Shown here one piece after another: positions 1 to 6,080 of a stretch of 7,676 nt of DNA. Origin of the DNA: Polyangiaceae bacterium (GTDB lineage Bacteria > Myxococcota > Polyangia > Polyangiales > Polyangiaceae). The translations under genes and the position numbers were made by a program. Under the pieces are notes generated by a model, which did no database searches, was not told the DNA's origin, and worked only from the letters and a program-made list of their open reading frames with translations. Positions within the stretch are counted from its first letter, which is position 1, and each line of letters opens with the position of its first letter. The DNA lies in assembly GCA_025936205.1 (NCBI GenBank), contig JAICTU010000444.1, positions 1 to 7,676 on the forward strand, given 5' to 3'.

Positions 1-1
1 G

Positions 2-157
2 CTCTCGACGGAAGAGCGTGCCTGCGTCGACGAGTATCACGCGCGGGTGCGCAGCGTGCTGGGTCCGCTGGTTGCCGAGGATTCCAGCGTCGCTGAGTAC
101 CTGGCGCTGGCGACGGCGCCGCTGGAGCCGCATGAGGGGGCGTTGCCGGGGGTGTGA
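2..157 (+). CDS. C-terminal fragment of a probable Xaa-Pro aminopeptidase (M24B family)
   Basis: Reading frame 2 is open from the window edge to a TGA at 155-157, giving 51 residues. The fragment contains 'STEERACVDEYHARVRSVL' followed by a Gly-Pro-Leu and 'YLALATAPLEP'. This resembles the C-terminal segment of aminopeptidase P-type proteins, whose usual pattern is roughly 'LtpeErawlnaYHarVrevLsPll...WLeaaTaPL'. Those enzymes are cytosolic dimetal hydrolases that remove an N-terminal residue preceding proline. The catalytic pita-bread domain and metal ligands lie upstream of the window, so activity cannot be judged. The gene runs in the same direction as the iron-related operon but is separated from it by about 350 bases carrying a new promoter, so it is probably not part of that operon. 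The assignment rests on one short, well-matching C-terminal motif. Confidence 0.65.
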   Translation, partial: LSTEERACVDEYHARVRSVLGPLVAEDSSVAEYLALATAPLEPHEGALPGV

Positions 158-445
158 CGCGAGGCGTGGGGTGGCGGCGGGTCGCCAGGAGGGTAGGCTG
201 GCGCTTGGGTCGAGAGGGCTTTGAGGGGCGCGAGTGTTGGCTGGGCTGGGCGCTGCCTGGCTGCAACATCTGAGCTGCCCAGAGCCCTGACGGCAGCGAG
301 CACCGGCTCGGTTCGCGGCTTGCCTCACGTTCGGTGAACAGGACGCGCCGCCTGCGCGTCCGCGCCGACACCGCACGCGCAAGCGCGTCGGCAATTCTCT
401 CAGCCGGGTCCTTTTCGCGTTGCCCTGGCAGGACTGACTCCGCTA
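158..445. other. Intergenic stretch, no gene seen
   Basis: This GC-rich stretch lies between the peptidase stop and the Fur-box promoter. Short frames in it have arginine/proline-rich, shadow-like composition and no convincing ribosome-binding sites. Its only structures worth noting are a short inverted repeat soon after the peptidase stop (183-203) and a TTGCCC at 420-425 that could serve as a poor -35 element. I see no RNA gene or repeat family here. Confidence 0.5.
183..203 (+). terminator. Weak hairpin downstream of the peptidase gene
   Basis: CGCCAG (183-188) and CTGGCG (198-203) form a perfect 6-bp stem around a 9-base loop, 25 bases after the peptidase TGA. No T-run follows (CTTGGGT). 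It is therefore at best a weak or factor-assisted terminator, and in DNA this GC-rich it could be chance. Confidence 0.2.
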
Positions 446-464
446 GTAAGTGATAATCATTTTC
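446..464 (+). promoter_or_regulatory. Fur box (ferric uptake regulator operator) and probable promoter
   Basis: GTAAGTGATAATCATTTTC matches 15 of 19 positions of the classical Fur consensus GATAATGATAATCATTATC, including an unbroken ten-base core GATAATCATT's equivalent at 452-461. Two more degenerate hexamers follow (CGTTTG, CAATAT), and the flank TGATA (451-455) is mirrored by TATCA (473-477), so more than one Fur dimer could bind. GATAAT at 452-457 is also one base off a sigma-70 -10 box, although no good -35 is visible at the usual spacing. A repressor bound here would block the promoter. The AT-rich block stands out sharply from its GC-rich surroundings and sits 42 bases before the first operon start codon. 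The expected behaviour, from knowledge of Fur, is repression when iron is plentiful. The promoter assignment is an inference. Confidence 0.8.
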
Positions 465-506
465 GTTTGCAATATCAGTGGGCGGGTCGGAAAGGCAGAA
501 TCGGGC

Positions 507-2147
507 ATGAAACGCGGGAAACTCACGGTTGCAGGTCGGGTCACGGGCATCGTCAGCGCGAGCGCGCTGCTCTGGGCGCTGGGCTGCAGCGCCGACGATG
601 AAACACGGGTGAATCTGGACGGCGAGCCTGCGCCCGAGACGAGCCGCTCGCCGAACCTGCCCGTGCCGGGGCAGACCACCACCACGCCGGCCATGAACGA
701 GCAGGCGCCGCTTGCAGCGCCCCTGCAGCCCGCGCCGGCGGAGCAGACCCCGCCCCAGCCCGCAGCACCGGAAGGGCCGATCGAGTACTGGCCCGACGGT
801 ATCACCGTGAATGGTCTCTCTGCAGACGTGGATGACCGCTTCCACGGCGTGACCATGGACGCGCAGGACAACGTGTACGCGGTGGGCTACATCGGCAACG
901 GCCAGGGCGACAACCGCTCGATGGTCGTCGCCAAGTATGACCGCGAGGGCCAGCCGGTGGCGGGCTTTGGTAGCGCTGGTCGCGTTTTGGTCGACGTGTC
1001 GCCGTACCTCGGTACGCCCGTGAGCGAAACGGTCACCACCGCCGATCCGAGCAGCGAAGAGGGCCGTGACATCGCGCTGCAGTCCGACGGCAAGATCATC
1101 GTGGTGGGCCGCGCGGAGGACCCCAACGATCTCGCGCCTACCACCGCCACGCCGCTCGACATCGTGGTGTTCCGGCTCGACAGCGCCGGCGAACGAGACC
1201 TGAGCTTCGGCACGGGGACGGCTGGCACGCAGGGCTTCACCGTGTTGAATCCCGGCGCTGGTCCCAATGATCTGGCCTGGGGCGTCGATATCGACGCCAG
1301 CAATCGCATCTACGTGTTCGGGCACGGCCTCGCCACCAACCCGGATCCCGCGGCCACGCCCCGCACCGACCAGGACCGCTACGTGTGGCGCCTGAACCCG
1401 GACGGCACGCTCGACACCACGTTCGCCAACCAGGGCGTCTTCACCTTCGATCTGCCCAACGGCACCACCACCCTGGCGCAGAACGACAACTCGCGGCGCG
1501 GCTACGTGCTGCCCGACGGCAAGATCATCGCCAGCGGCTACAGCAACGTGGGCGGCCGCAATCAGATCGTGCTGGCCAAGCTGCTCGACACGGGCGCTCC
1601 CGATACGTCCTTCTCGACCGACGGCATCGTGCGGCTGGCGCCGTTCCCGATCGGCTTTGCCGAGTGCTACGGCGTGGCCTTCCAGTCCGACGGCAGCTTC
1701 ATCACCACCGGCTACGGCAATGTGGACTCCGAGCGCGCGGGCGGCGCCGAGCTGCTCGACATGGTCTCGTTCCGGGTGCGCTCCGACGGCACGCCCGACC
1801 CGATCTTCGGGGTCAGCGGCGCTGTCGTCTACAACCCGGCAGATGGACAGGATCGCGGTCGCGCGGTGCTGGCGCTGCCGGATGATCGCCTCCTGTACGC
1901 CGGTGCCGTGACGGCGTCGGGCACGAACAAGGACGCCATGCTGCTGTTGCTGGAGAAGAACGGCGCGCCGACGAAGTACTTCGACCCGGCGGTGCACAAG
2001 GCCTACGACTTCGGCGGCGACAACGAGGAGTTCTTCAGCTTGAAGGTCTCGCCGAGCGGCAAGTACTACGCGGCCGCCGGTTACGCGACGGGCACGGGTC
2101 TGGCAAACGGCAACGGCGTGATCGCCATCGTCCCCATCGGCAAGTAA
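507..2147 (+). CDS. Delta-60 repeat (DUF5122-type) beta-propeller lipoprotein
   Basis: This 546-residue protein is probably a surface or periplasmic lipoprotein. I chose ATG 507 because GGAAAGG (489-495) lies upstream and translation then begins with a lipoprotein signal: basic MKRGK, a hydrophobic stretch, and lipobox ALGC with Cys27. The longer frame from GTG 450 would begin inside the Fur box. Residues 28-92 are a Pro/Ala/Thr-rich linker. Residues about 93-546 hold repeated units with the delta-60 pattern: 'DGKIIVVG' or 'DGKIIASG', then a D/R-x-hydrophobic 'lxRLdxxG' strand and 'D..FG..G'. Repeat ends fall near residues 154, 234, 306, 369 and 434, suggesting a five- to six-bladed propeller. 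No catalytic residues are recognisable. It is the first gene of the Fur-box operon, with nine bases to the next start. Its role is unknown; binding a partner, ligand or metal is only a guess. Confidence 0.88.
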   Translation: MKRGKLTVAGRVTGIVSASALLWALGCSADDETRVNLDGEPAPETSRSPNLPVPGQTTTTPAMNEQAPLAAPLQPAPAEQTPPQPAAPEGPIEYWPDGITVNGLSADVDDRFHGVTMDAQDNVYAVGYIGNGQGDNRSMVVAKYDREGQPVAGFGSAGRVLVDVSPYLGTPVSETVTTADPSSEEGRDIALQSDGKIIVVGRAEDPNDLAPTTATPLDIVVFRLDSAGERDLSFGTGTAGTQGFTVLNPGAGPNDLAWGVDIDASNRIYVFGHGLATNPDPAATPRTDQDRYVWRLNPDGTLDTTFANQGVFTFDLPNGTTTLAQNDNSRRGYVLPDGKIIASGYSNVGGRNQIVLAKLLDTGAPDTSFSTDGIVRLAPFPIGFAECYGVAFQSDGSFITTGYGNVDSERAGGAELLDMVSFRVRSDGTPDPIFGVSGAVVYNPADGQDRGRAVLALPDDRLLYAGAVTASGTNKDAMLLLLEKNGAPTKYFDPAVHKAYDFGGDNEEFFSLKVSPSGKYYAAAGYATGTGLANGNGVIAIVPIGK

Positions 2148-2150
2148 AGG
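2146..2150 (+). promoter_or_regulatory. Ribosome-binding site supporting the GTG start of the imelysin gene
   Basis: AAAGG overlaps the TAA stop of the preceding gene (2145-2147) and is six bases before GTG 2157. It supports a non-ATG start and tight translational linkage of the two lipoprotein genes. Confidence 0.55.
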
Positions 2151-2156
2151 CGCCAA

Positions 2157-3581
2157 GTGAAGAGCTCCGCTCTCCGTCCGATCGCGCTGGCAGCCGCCGT
2201 CGTTGCCGGCGGCGGCTGTCGCAAGCCGCCACCGGCGGAGATCGTGTACACCGGAGCCGCCACCCGCGCTTCCCCGAGCGCTGGGGCCAGCTACGAGGGC
2301 GGCGCGGTGGCGCCCGGCGCGCCAGCTTCGTCGCAGAGCAACGCTGCCGCGCCGAGCGCAGCGCTGGCGACCGTTCCCTCCCCTGGCGGCGGCTCCGGGG
2401 GCTCGAGCTCCACGTCGAACTCGGTGAGCGTCGTCTCGGCGATGCCGACCAGCTGCTCGCCCCCCGTCGCGTCGAGCGATCCGTTCAGCAAGGCGCAGCT
2501 GATCGGGGCGGCGGCGGACTGCGCGGTCTGGCACTACTGCGAGTTCGAGAGCAGCGCCCGCGCCCTGGAGAGCGCCTCGAGCGCGTACCGCGACGATCCC
2601 AGCGCAGCCAACCAGAGCCGCGCGCAGCAGGCATTTCTGAGCGCGATGGGCAGCTGGGAGCGGGCCGAGCTCTTCCGCTTCGGTCCCGCGGCGCGCTCCG
2701 GGGAGCCCGGCGGCTCCGATCTGCGCGATCTGATCTACGGCTGGCCCGTGCGGCCCGAGTGCAAGACGGACGAGCAGACCCTGAGCCAGCTCTACCTCGC
2801 CCCGGAGTACCACTCGCTCGATTTCACGGCCTCGCCCGTGACCGGGCGCACGCTGACCGCGCTCGAGTACCTGCTGTTCAATCCGGCGCTGCAGAATCGC
2901 TGCTCGGCGTACGCCAGCATCAACGCGGGCGGTGGCTGGGCCGCGCTGGCCCCGGACGAGATCCGCGCGCGGCGGCGCGCCTACGCAGCCGAGGCCGCAG
3001 CGGATGTGCGCGCACGAGCGGAACAGCTGACGCTGGCCTGGAACGAGGGTGGGTTCCGCGCGCGCTTCACGCAGAGCGGCCCCGACAACCAGCTGTTCAA
3101 GAGCGAGCAGCAAGTGCTCAACGCCGTGAGCAACGCGCTCTTCTATCTCGATGCCGAATTCAAGGATCAGAAGCTGGCGACCCCGCTGGGGCTCACGCCC
3201 GAGTGCACCTCCGCCGTCTGTCCCGACTCCGTCGAGTCGCGCTACACGGACGCTTCGGTCGCTTACCTGAAGCAGAACCTGGTGGGCTTTCGCCGGCTGT
3301 TCCAGGGCTGTGGCGCGGGCTACGCGGGGGTCGGCTTCGACGACTGGTTGCGCGACGCAGGCGCCGGAGATCTCGCCGAGCGCATGGTCGCGAGCCTGAA
3401 CGCCGCGGATGCTGCCGTGGATCGCGTGCCGGGCTCGCTCGCGCAGACGCTGGTCACCAGCCGCGACCTGCCGCTGGCGGTGCACGCCGCCGTGAAGGAG
3501 GTCACCGACGAGCTGAAGACGGAGTTCGTCACCGTCCTGAATCTGGAGCTGCCGTCCGCCGCCGAAGGGGACAACGACTGA
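2157..3581 (+). CDS. Imelysin-family (IrpA / peptidase M75-like) lipoprotein
   Basis: This 474-residue protein starts at GTG 2157. It has a lipoprotein-type N-terminus (Lys2, hydrophobic Ala/Val run, GGGC with Cys21), then a low-complexity Ala/Gly/Ser linker to about residue 98. Imelysin features follow: 'MGSWERAELFRFGP' (164-177), 'DLIYGWPV' (191-198), 'TALEYLLFNP' (234-243), 'ESRYTDASVAYLKQNLVGF' (360-378), and a C-terminal 'ELKTEFVTVLNLELP' followed by an acidic GDND end, as in IrpA-type proteins. Members are periplasmic or outer-membrane helical proteins linked to iron uptake; peptidase activity is uncertain in most. The family's GxHxxE motif is altered: where H-x-x-E is expected the sequence reads T234-A-L-E237, so the Glu is kept and the His is lost. 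Cys100, Cys122 and Cys128 and later cysteines could form disulfides after export. It is the second gene of the Fur operon. Confidence 0.87.
   Translation: MKSSALRPIALAAAVVAGGGCRKPPPAEIVYTGAATRASPSAGASYEGGAVAPGAPASSQSNAAAPSAALATVPSPGGGSGGSSSTSNSVSVVSAMPTSCSPPVASSDPFSKAQLIGAAADCAVWHYCEFESSARALESASSAYRDDPSAANQSRAQQAFLSAMGSWERAELFRFGPAARSGEPGGSDLRDLIYGWPVRPECKTDEQTLSQLYLAPEYHSLDFTASPVTGRTLTALEYLLFNPALQNRCSAYASINAGGGWAALAPDEIRARRRAYAAEAAADVRARAEQLTLAWNEGGFRARFTQSGPDNQLFKSEQQVLNAVSNALFYLDAEFKDQKLATPLGLTPECTSAVCPDSVESRYTDASVAYLKQNLVGFRRLFQGCGAGYAGVGFDDWLRDAGAGDLAERMVASLNAADAAVDRVPGSLAQTLVTSRDLPLAVHAAVKEVTDELKTEFVTVLNLELPSAAEGDND
3565..3570 (+). promoter_or_regulatory. Candidate ribosome-binding site for an upstream CTG start of the carboxylase homologue
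   Basis: AAGGGG ends seven bases before a CTG (3578-3580) that overlaps the imelysin TGA as CTGA and is in frame with the downstream protein. This would lengthen that protein by 14 residues. No ATG, GTG or TTG lies in frame between this CTG and ATG 3620. The competing signal for ATG 3620 is GGAG (3612-3615), only four bases away. Confidence 0.3.
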
Positions 3582-3619
3582 CCGCGTTCGTTGGGCTCAG
3601 GGAGCGCTTCTGGAGCGCG

Positions 3620-4942
3620 ATGCTGCGGCCGATCGCCGCCGACTGGCTGGTGGCGCTCAGGGTCGCCTACGGGCTGATCCTGAGCGTCAGCATGTGGCGG
3701 TTCCTGCACTACGGCTGGGTCGACCGCTTCTTCGTCGAACCTCGGTTTCACTTCAAGTATTGGGGCCTGGGCTGGGTGGGAGTGCTGCCGGGGCCGCTCC
3801 AGCACGCGCTGTTCTGGGCGCTGAGCGCGCTCGGCCTGCTGGTGGCGTGCGGCGTCTGGTTCCGTGTCTCCGCGACGCTGCTCCTGATCGGCTTCAGCTA
3901 CATCCAGGTGCTCGACGTCGCCACCTACCTCAATCACTACTATCTCGCGGCGTTGCTCGGATTCTTGCTGACGCTCTCGCCTGCCGGAAAGGCTGGCGCT
4001 GCTGTCCGGATCCCCGCAGCCTGGCTCTATCTGCTGCGCTTCCAGGTGGGCGTGGTCTATCTGTATGCCGGGCTCGCCAAGCTGCACGCGGACTGGCTCG
4101 GTGATGGGCAGCCGCTCGGTATCTGGCTGGCGTCGCGCGCTGACTTTCCGCTGCTCGGGCCGCTCTTCCGCGCCAGCGCGGCACCGCTCGTCTTCAGCTG
4201 GGCGGGGTTTCTGTTCGACAGCACGATCGTGGGCTGGCTCGCGTGGCGGCGAACGCGGCTGTATGCCTATGCCGTGTTGATCGTGTTTCACGCTCTGACC
4301 TCGGTGCTGTTTCCGATCGGCATGTTCCCGGTGATCATGAGCGTGGCGGCGCTGGTCTTCTTTCCGCCGGACTGGCCGCGCCGGCTCCTTTCGCGGCTCT
4401 TTTCCCAACAGACCCGCGCGTCAGCGGAGCCCGCGCTAAGCGAACGCAGCTCAGCACCGACCGGCCGCGCGCGCCTGCTGCTGGCGCTCGGCCTCGGCTA
4501 CTGCGCGGTACAAGCGCTGCTGCCCCTGCGCTTTGCGCTCTACGGGGGCAACGTGCGCTGGCACGAGCAGGGCATGCGCTTCTCCTGGCGCGTGATGGTG
4601 CGCGAGAAGAACGGCAGCGTGCAGTTCCGGGTCACGAGCGAGCACACCGGCAGAGTCTACGAGGTCAGCCCCGCCCGCTACCTGACGCCGCTGCAGGAGC
4701 GCGAAATGTCGAGCCAACCGGATCTGATCGCGCAGCTGGCGCGCCACATCCGCGACGACTTCGCCCACCGCGGCCTCGGCCGGGTGCAGGTCCATGCTGA
4801 CGCCTGGGCCAGCTTGAACGGGCGCCGCGCGCGCCGCCTGATCGATCCCAAAGTCGATTTGGCGGCCGTCGACGATGGGCTCGCGCCGGCGCGCTGGATC
4901 TTGCCGGGACCTGCCGAGCCAGCGCCTGCGCGGCGAGGGTAA
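3620..4942 (+). CDS. HTTM / vitamin K-dependent gamma-glutamyl carboxylase-like membrane protein
   Basis: This 440-residue protein has about eight or nine hydrophobic segments (near 8-28, 61-78, 83-99, 104-120, 133-151, 189-207, 213-230, 233-248, 284-303) and a soluble C-terminal part (about 305-430). Against human GGCX as I recall it, blocks line up in order. 'TYLNHYYLAALLGFLLT' matches the NNHSYLYGLLAF region, so His106 equals His160. 'VYLYAGLAKLHADWL' matches VYFIAGVKKLDADWV, so Lys154 equals the catalytic base Lys218. 'FHALTSVLFPIGMF' and 'FFPPDWPRRL' match FHCMNSQLFSIGMF and SPEWPRKL. 'FSWRVMV', 'DAWASLNGR' and 'IDPKVDL' match the lumenal domain. The animal enzyme couples vitamin K hydroquinone oxidation to Glu carboxylation; in bacteria the natural reaction is mostly unknown. 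Menaquinol could be the cofactor and periplasmic lipoproteins the substrate (inference). ATG 3620 has only a close GGAG; a CTG at 3578 may be the true start. It is the last gene of the Fur operon. Confidence 0.88.
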   Translation: MLRPIAADWLVALRVAYGLILSVSMWRFLHYGWVDRFFVEPRFHFKYWGLGWVGVLPGPLQHALFWALSALGLLVACGVWFRVSATLLLIGFSYIQVLDVATYLNHYYLAALLGFLLTLSPAGKAGAAVRIPAAWLYLLRFQVGVVYLYAGLAKLHADWLGDGQPLGIWLASRADFPLLGPLFRASAAPLVFSWAGFLFDSTIVGWLAWRRTRLYAYAVLIVFHALTSVLFPIGMFPVIMSVAALVFFPPDWPRRLLSRLFSQQTRASAEPALSERSSAPTGRARLLLALGLGYCAVQALLPLRFALYGGNVRWHEQGMRFSWRVMVREKNGSVQFRVTSEHTGRVYEVSPARYLTPLQEREMSSQPDLIAQLARHIRDDFAHRGLGRVQVHADAWASLNGRRARRLIDPKVDLAAVDDGLAPARWILPGPAEPAPARRG

Positions 4943-5407
4943 AGGGACGGCCAGCAACTGCGGAACCCATCTGCGGGGTTGCACTCGTCGGCTCAAACTC
5001 CTCGTTGGATAGACCGTGCAACAGCGATCTTGCCTACATTGCACGACCAAGTCCCACTGGCGTGCTCGCAATGCGAACAACATGGCAGACGGCGTAAGGG
5101 TTCGGCCATAGACTTCTCCGTTTGAAGCGCAGCCCATAGTCTGGGCGCCGCAACGCTATGCACGAGGGCTTGATGGGAAGAAAAAGGGGGAGGCCGAATC
5201 GCCCGCCAACGCCCGAGCGGATCATGTTTCGGCCGACTGACGCTATCGGAACACACACGCGAACGAAAAGTTCCGGAGCGGCTTGGATGAGGATGCTCCC
5301 GAAGAGATCGACGAGTTGGAGGTTCAAGGTCGCATCGAAATACATCCGATGTTTTGGCAGGCACTCAACGTGCGAGTTGTTACTGCGTGAGCTGGACAAC
5401 TCCGCGA
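4943..5407. other. Intergenic region between convergent operon and toxin gene; no intact gene
   Basis: This 465-base stretch separates the carboxylase-like gene from the convergent Doc gene and is visibly less GC-rich than the operon. Frames spanning it on both strands have no family resemblance I can recognise. Just after the operon, AACCC (4964-4968) and GGGTT (4976-4980) form a 5-bp stem and GCAAC/GTTGC (4954-4958/4978-4982) an alternative. Neither has a T-run, so operon termination is not clearly marked. A possible decayed small ORF (5173-5390) is listed separately. Confidence 0.5.
5173..5390 (+). pseudogene. Possible frameshifted remnant of a small DNA-binding-type protein
   Basis: ATG 5173 has a GAGGG four to five bases upstream. 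It begins 'MGRKRGRPNRPPTPERIMF' plus RPTD, a basic AT-hook-like start reminiscent of small ribbon-helix-helix-type proteins ('GRPxKPPxERxxxFRxT'). That frame then turns into arginine/serine-rich, non-protein-like sequence. A different frame is open from 5241 and gives well-balanced sequence ('LDEDAPEEIDELEVQGRIEI', then 'HPMFWQALNVRVVTA'), ending at TGA 5388-5390. One frame change near 5241 would join them into a protein of about 72 residues. I do not recognise a family for the second half. The reading is tentative and could be coincidence. Confidence 0.2.
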
Positions 5408-5812
5408 TCAGCGTCGCGTCGCAATCCGCTCGAGCTCCACAGCGACCGCAGCCTTGTCGATGCGCCCCTCGGCGACACCCATCGTCAGGTCGTAGAACGC
5501 CTCGGAGTCATGATCGAGCGTGATCCCGTTCACGTCGAGAAAGACCTGAGCGGCGAGTAGCCCAACGCGCTTGTTGCCGTCGACGAACGGGTGGTTCGCG
5601 ACGATGTGAAATAGATACGCGGCAGCCATCGCGAATATGCCGTCGTGCGCGTACGTGCCTCCGAACGAAGCCTGTGGCTGGGCCACCGCGGACTCCAAGA
5701 GGCCTCGATCACGCAGCCCTGTGCCGCCGCCGAAGCGATCGAGTTGGCGCTCGTGCAGCGCGAGCACCACCTCGACCGTGAGAAACTCGATCTCGGCGTG
5801 CGCGTCGCTCAC
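5408..5812 (-). CDS. doc: Doc-type (death-on-curing, Fic fold) toxin
   Basis: This 134-residue protein starts at GTG (5812-5810), which overlaps the antitoxin stop as GTGA, with GGAAG (5825-5821) eight bases upstream. It shows the Doc pattern throughout: 'LTVEVVLALHERQLDRFGGG' (11-30), 'GLRDRGLLESAVAQP' (32-46), and the Fic motif H74-PFVDG-N80-K81-R82 followed by 'GLLAAQVFLDVNGI'. In true Fic AMP-transferases the motif ends GNGR. The Lys in GNKR is typical of Doc, which in phage P1 phosphorylates elongation factor EF-Tu and halts translation. All motif residues are intact and the length is normal for the family (P1 Doc is 126), so the toxin is probably functional. Four-base overlap with the antitoxin gene implies coupled translation. 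It converges on the iron-related operon but is unlikely to share its function. Confidence 0.92.
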   Translation of the reverse strand: MSDAHAEIEFLTVEVVLALHERQLDRFGGGTGLRDRGLLESAVAQPQASFGGTYAHDGIFAMAAAYLFHIVANHPFVDGNKRVGLLAAQVFLDVNGITLDHDSEAFYDLTMGVAEGRIDKAAVAVELERIATRR

Positions 5813-6039
5813 TTGGCGAGCTTCCGGTACGTCTCCTCGTGTGCGTCCATCAGCCGATCCGCAGCGGCGACCGCGCGGTCCATCAAGGGCGCCTTTCTCA
5901 CCGGGCGGATGATGAGTGCTTCACCGTCGGTCTTGATCTCGAGAGGAGTGTCCTTGGTGATGTCGAGCAACTCCAAGATCGGGCGCTCGATGATGAGGCC
6001 CAGGCTATTGCCGACTGCAGAGAGCTTCTTCACCATCAT
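5809..6039 (-). CDS. AbrB/MazE/SpoVT-family antitoxin of the Doc pair
   Basis: This 76-residue protein starts at ATG 6039-6037, preceded by GAGG (6049-6046) with six bases of spacing; a second ATG follows at once. The upstream extension of the frame lacks a ribosome-binding site, would run back through the promoter, and reads like shadow sequence. Residues 2-50 have the swapped-hairpin AbrB pattern: 'KKLSAVGNSLGLIIERPIL' (4-22), then 'ELLDITKDTPLEIKTDGEAL' and 'IIRPVR'. This domain dimerises and binds operator DNA. Residues 51-76 are a charged helix ending in 'ETYRKLAK', the expected toxin-wrapping tail. It would neutralise Doc and, with it, repress the promoter at 6062-6101. Pairing of an AbrB-type rather than a Phd-type antitoxin with Doc is known but is not the phage P1 arrangement. 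Confidence 0.9.
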   Translation of the reverse strand: MMVKKLSAVGNSLGLIIERPILELLDITKDTPLEIKTDGEALIIRPVRKAPLMDRAVAAADRLMDAHEETYRKLAK

Positions 6040-6061
6040 GGGCAACCTCGTTCGTACGAGC

Positions 6062-6080
6062 GTAATACGTACAGTATAAC
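6062..6080 (-). promoter_or_regulatory. Palindromic operator over the toxin-antitoxin promoter
   Basis: On the minus strand GTTATACTGTACGTATTAC has arms GTTATAC and GTATTAC, matching at six of seven positions around a five-base spacer. It covers the -10 TATACT and sits 22 bases before the antitoxin start, as expected for autorepression by the antitoxin or antitoxin-toxin complex. Confidence 0.6.

Noticed and set aside
450..506. Earlier GTG start for the delta-60 lipoprotein
   Set aside because: It starts inside the Fur box and would put about 19 residues ahead of a clean lipoprotein signal that starts at ATG 507 with a ribosome-binding site.
1385..1885. 166-residue forward frame inside the delta-60 gene
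   Set aside because: It is a histidine/arginine-rich out-of-frame shadow of the propeller repeats.
2759..3619. Upstream extension of the carboxylase-like frame through the imelysin gene
   Set aside because: This part is arginine-rich, unlike any domain, and overlaps a convincing imelysin frame. The conserved family sequence only begins near 3600.
3320..4408. Long 362-residue reverse-strand frame across the imelysin and carboxylase-like genes
   Set aside because: It is antisense to two genes with clear family matches, and its Arg/Glu/Gln/His/Pro-rich composition is the usual shadow of GC-rich coding DNA.
4943..5120. Open frame continuing past the carboxylase-like stop, containing a C-x-x-C
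   Set aside because: It simply continues the same frame after the TAA. It has no start or ribosome-binding site of its own and no recognisable family.
5034..5399. Reverse-strand frames of about 120 residues between the operon and the toxin gene
   Set aside because: Two overlapping frames on the same strand compete, neither with a convincing start or family resemblance, so I treat both as chance.
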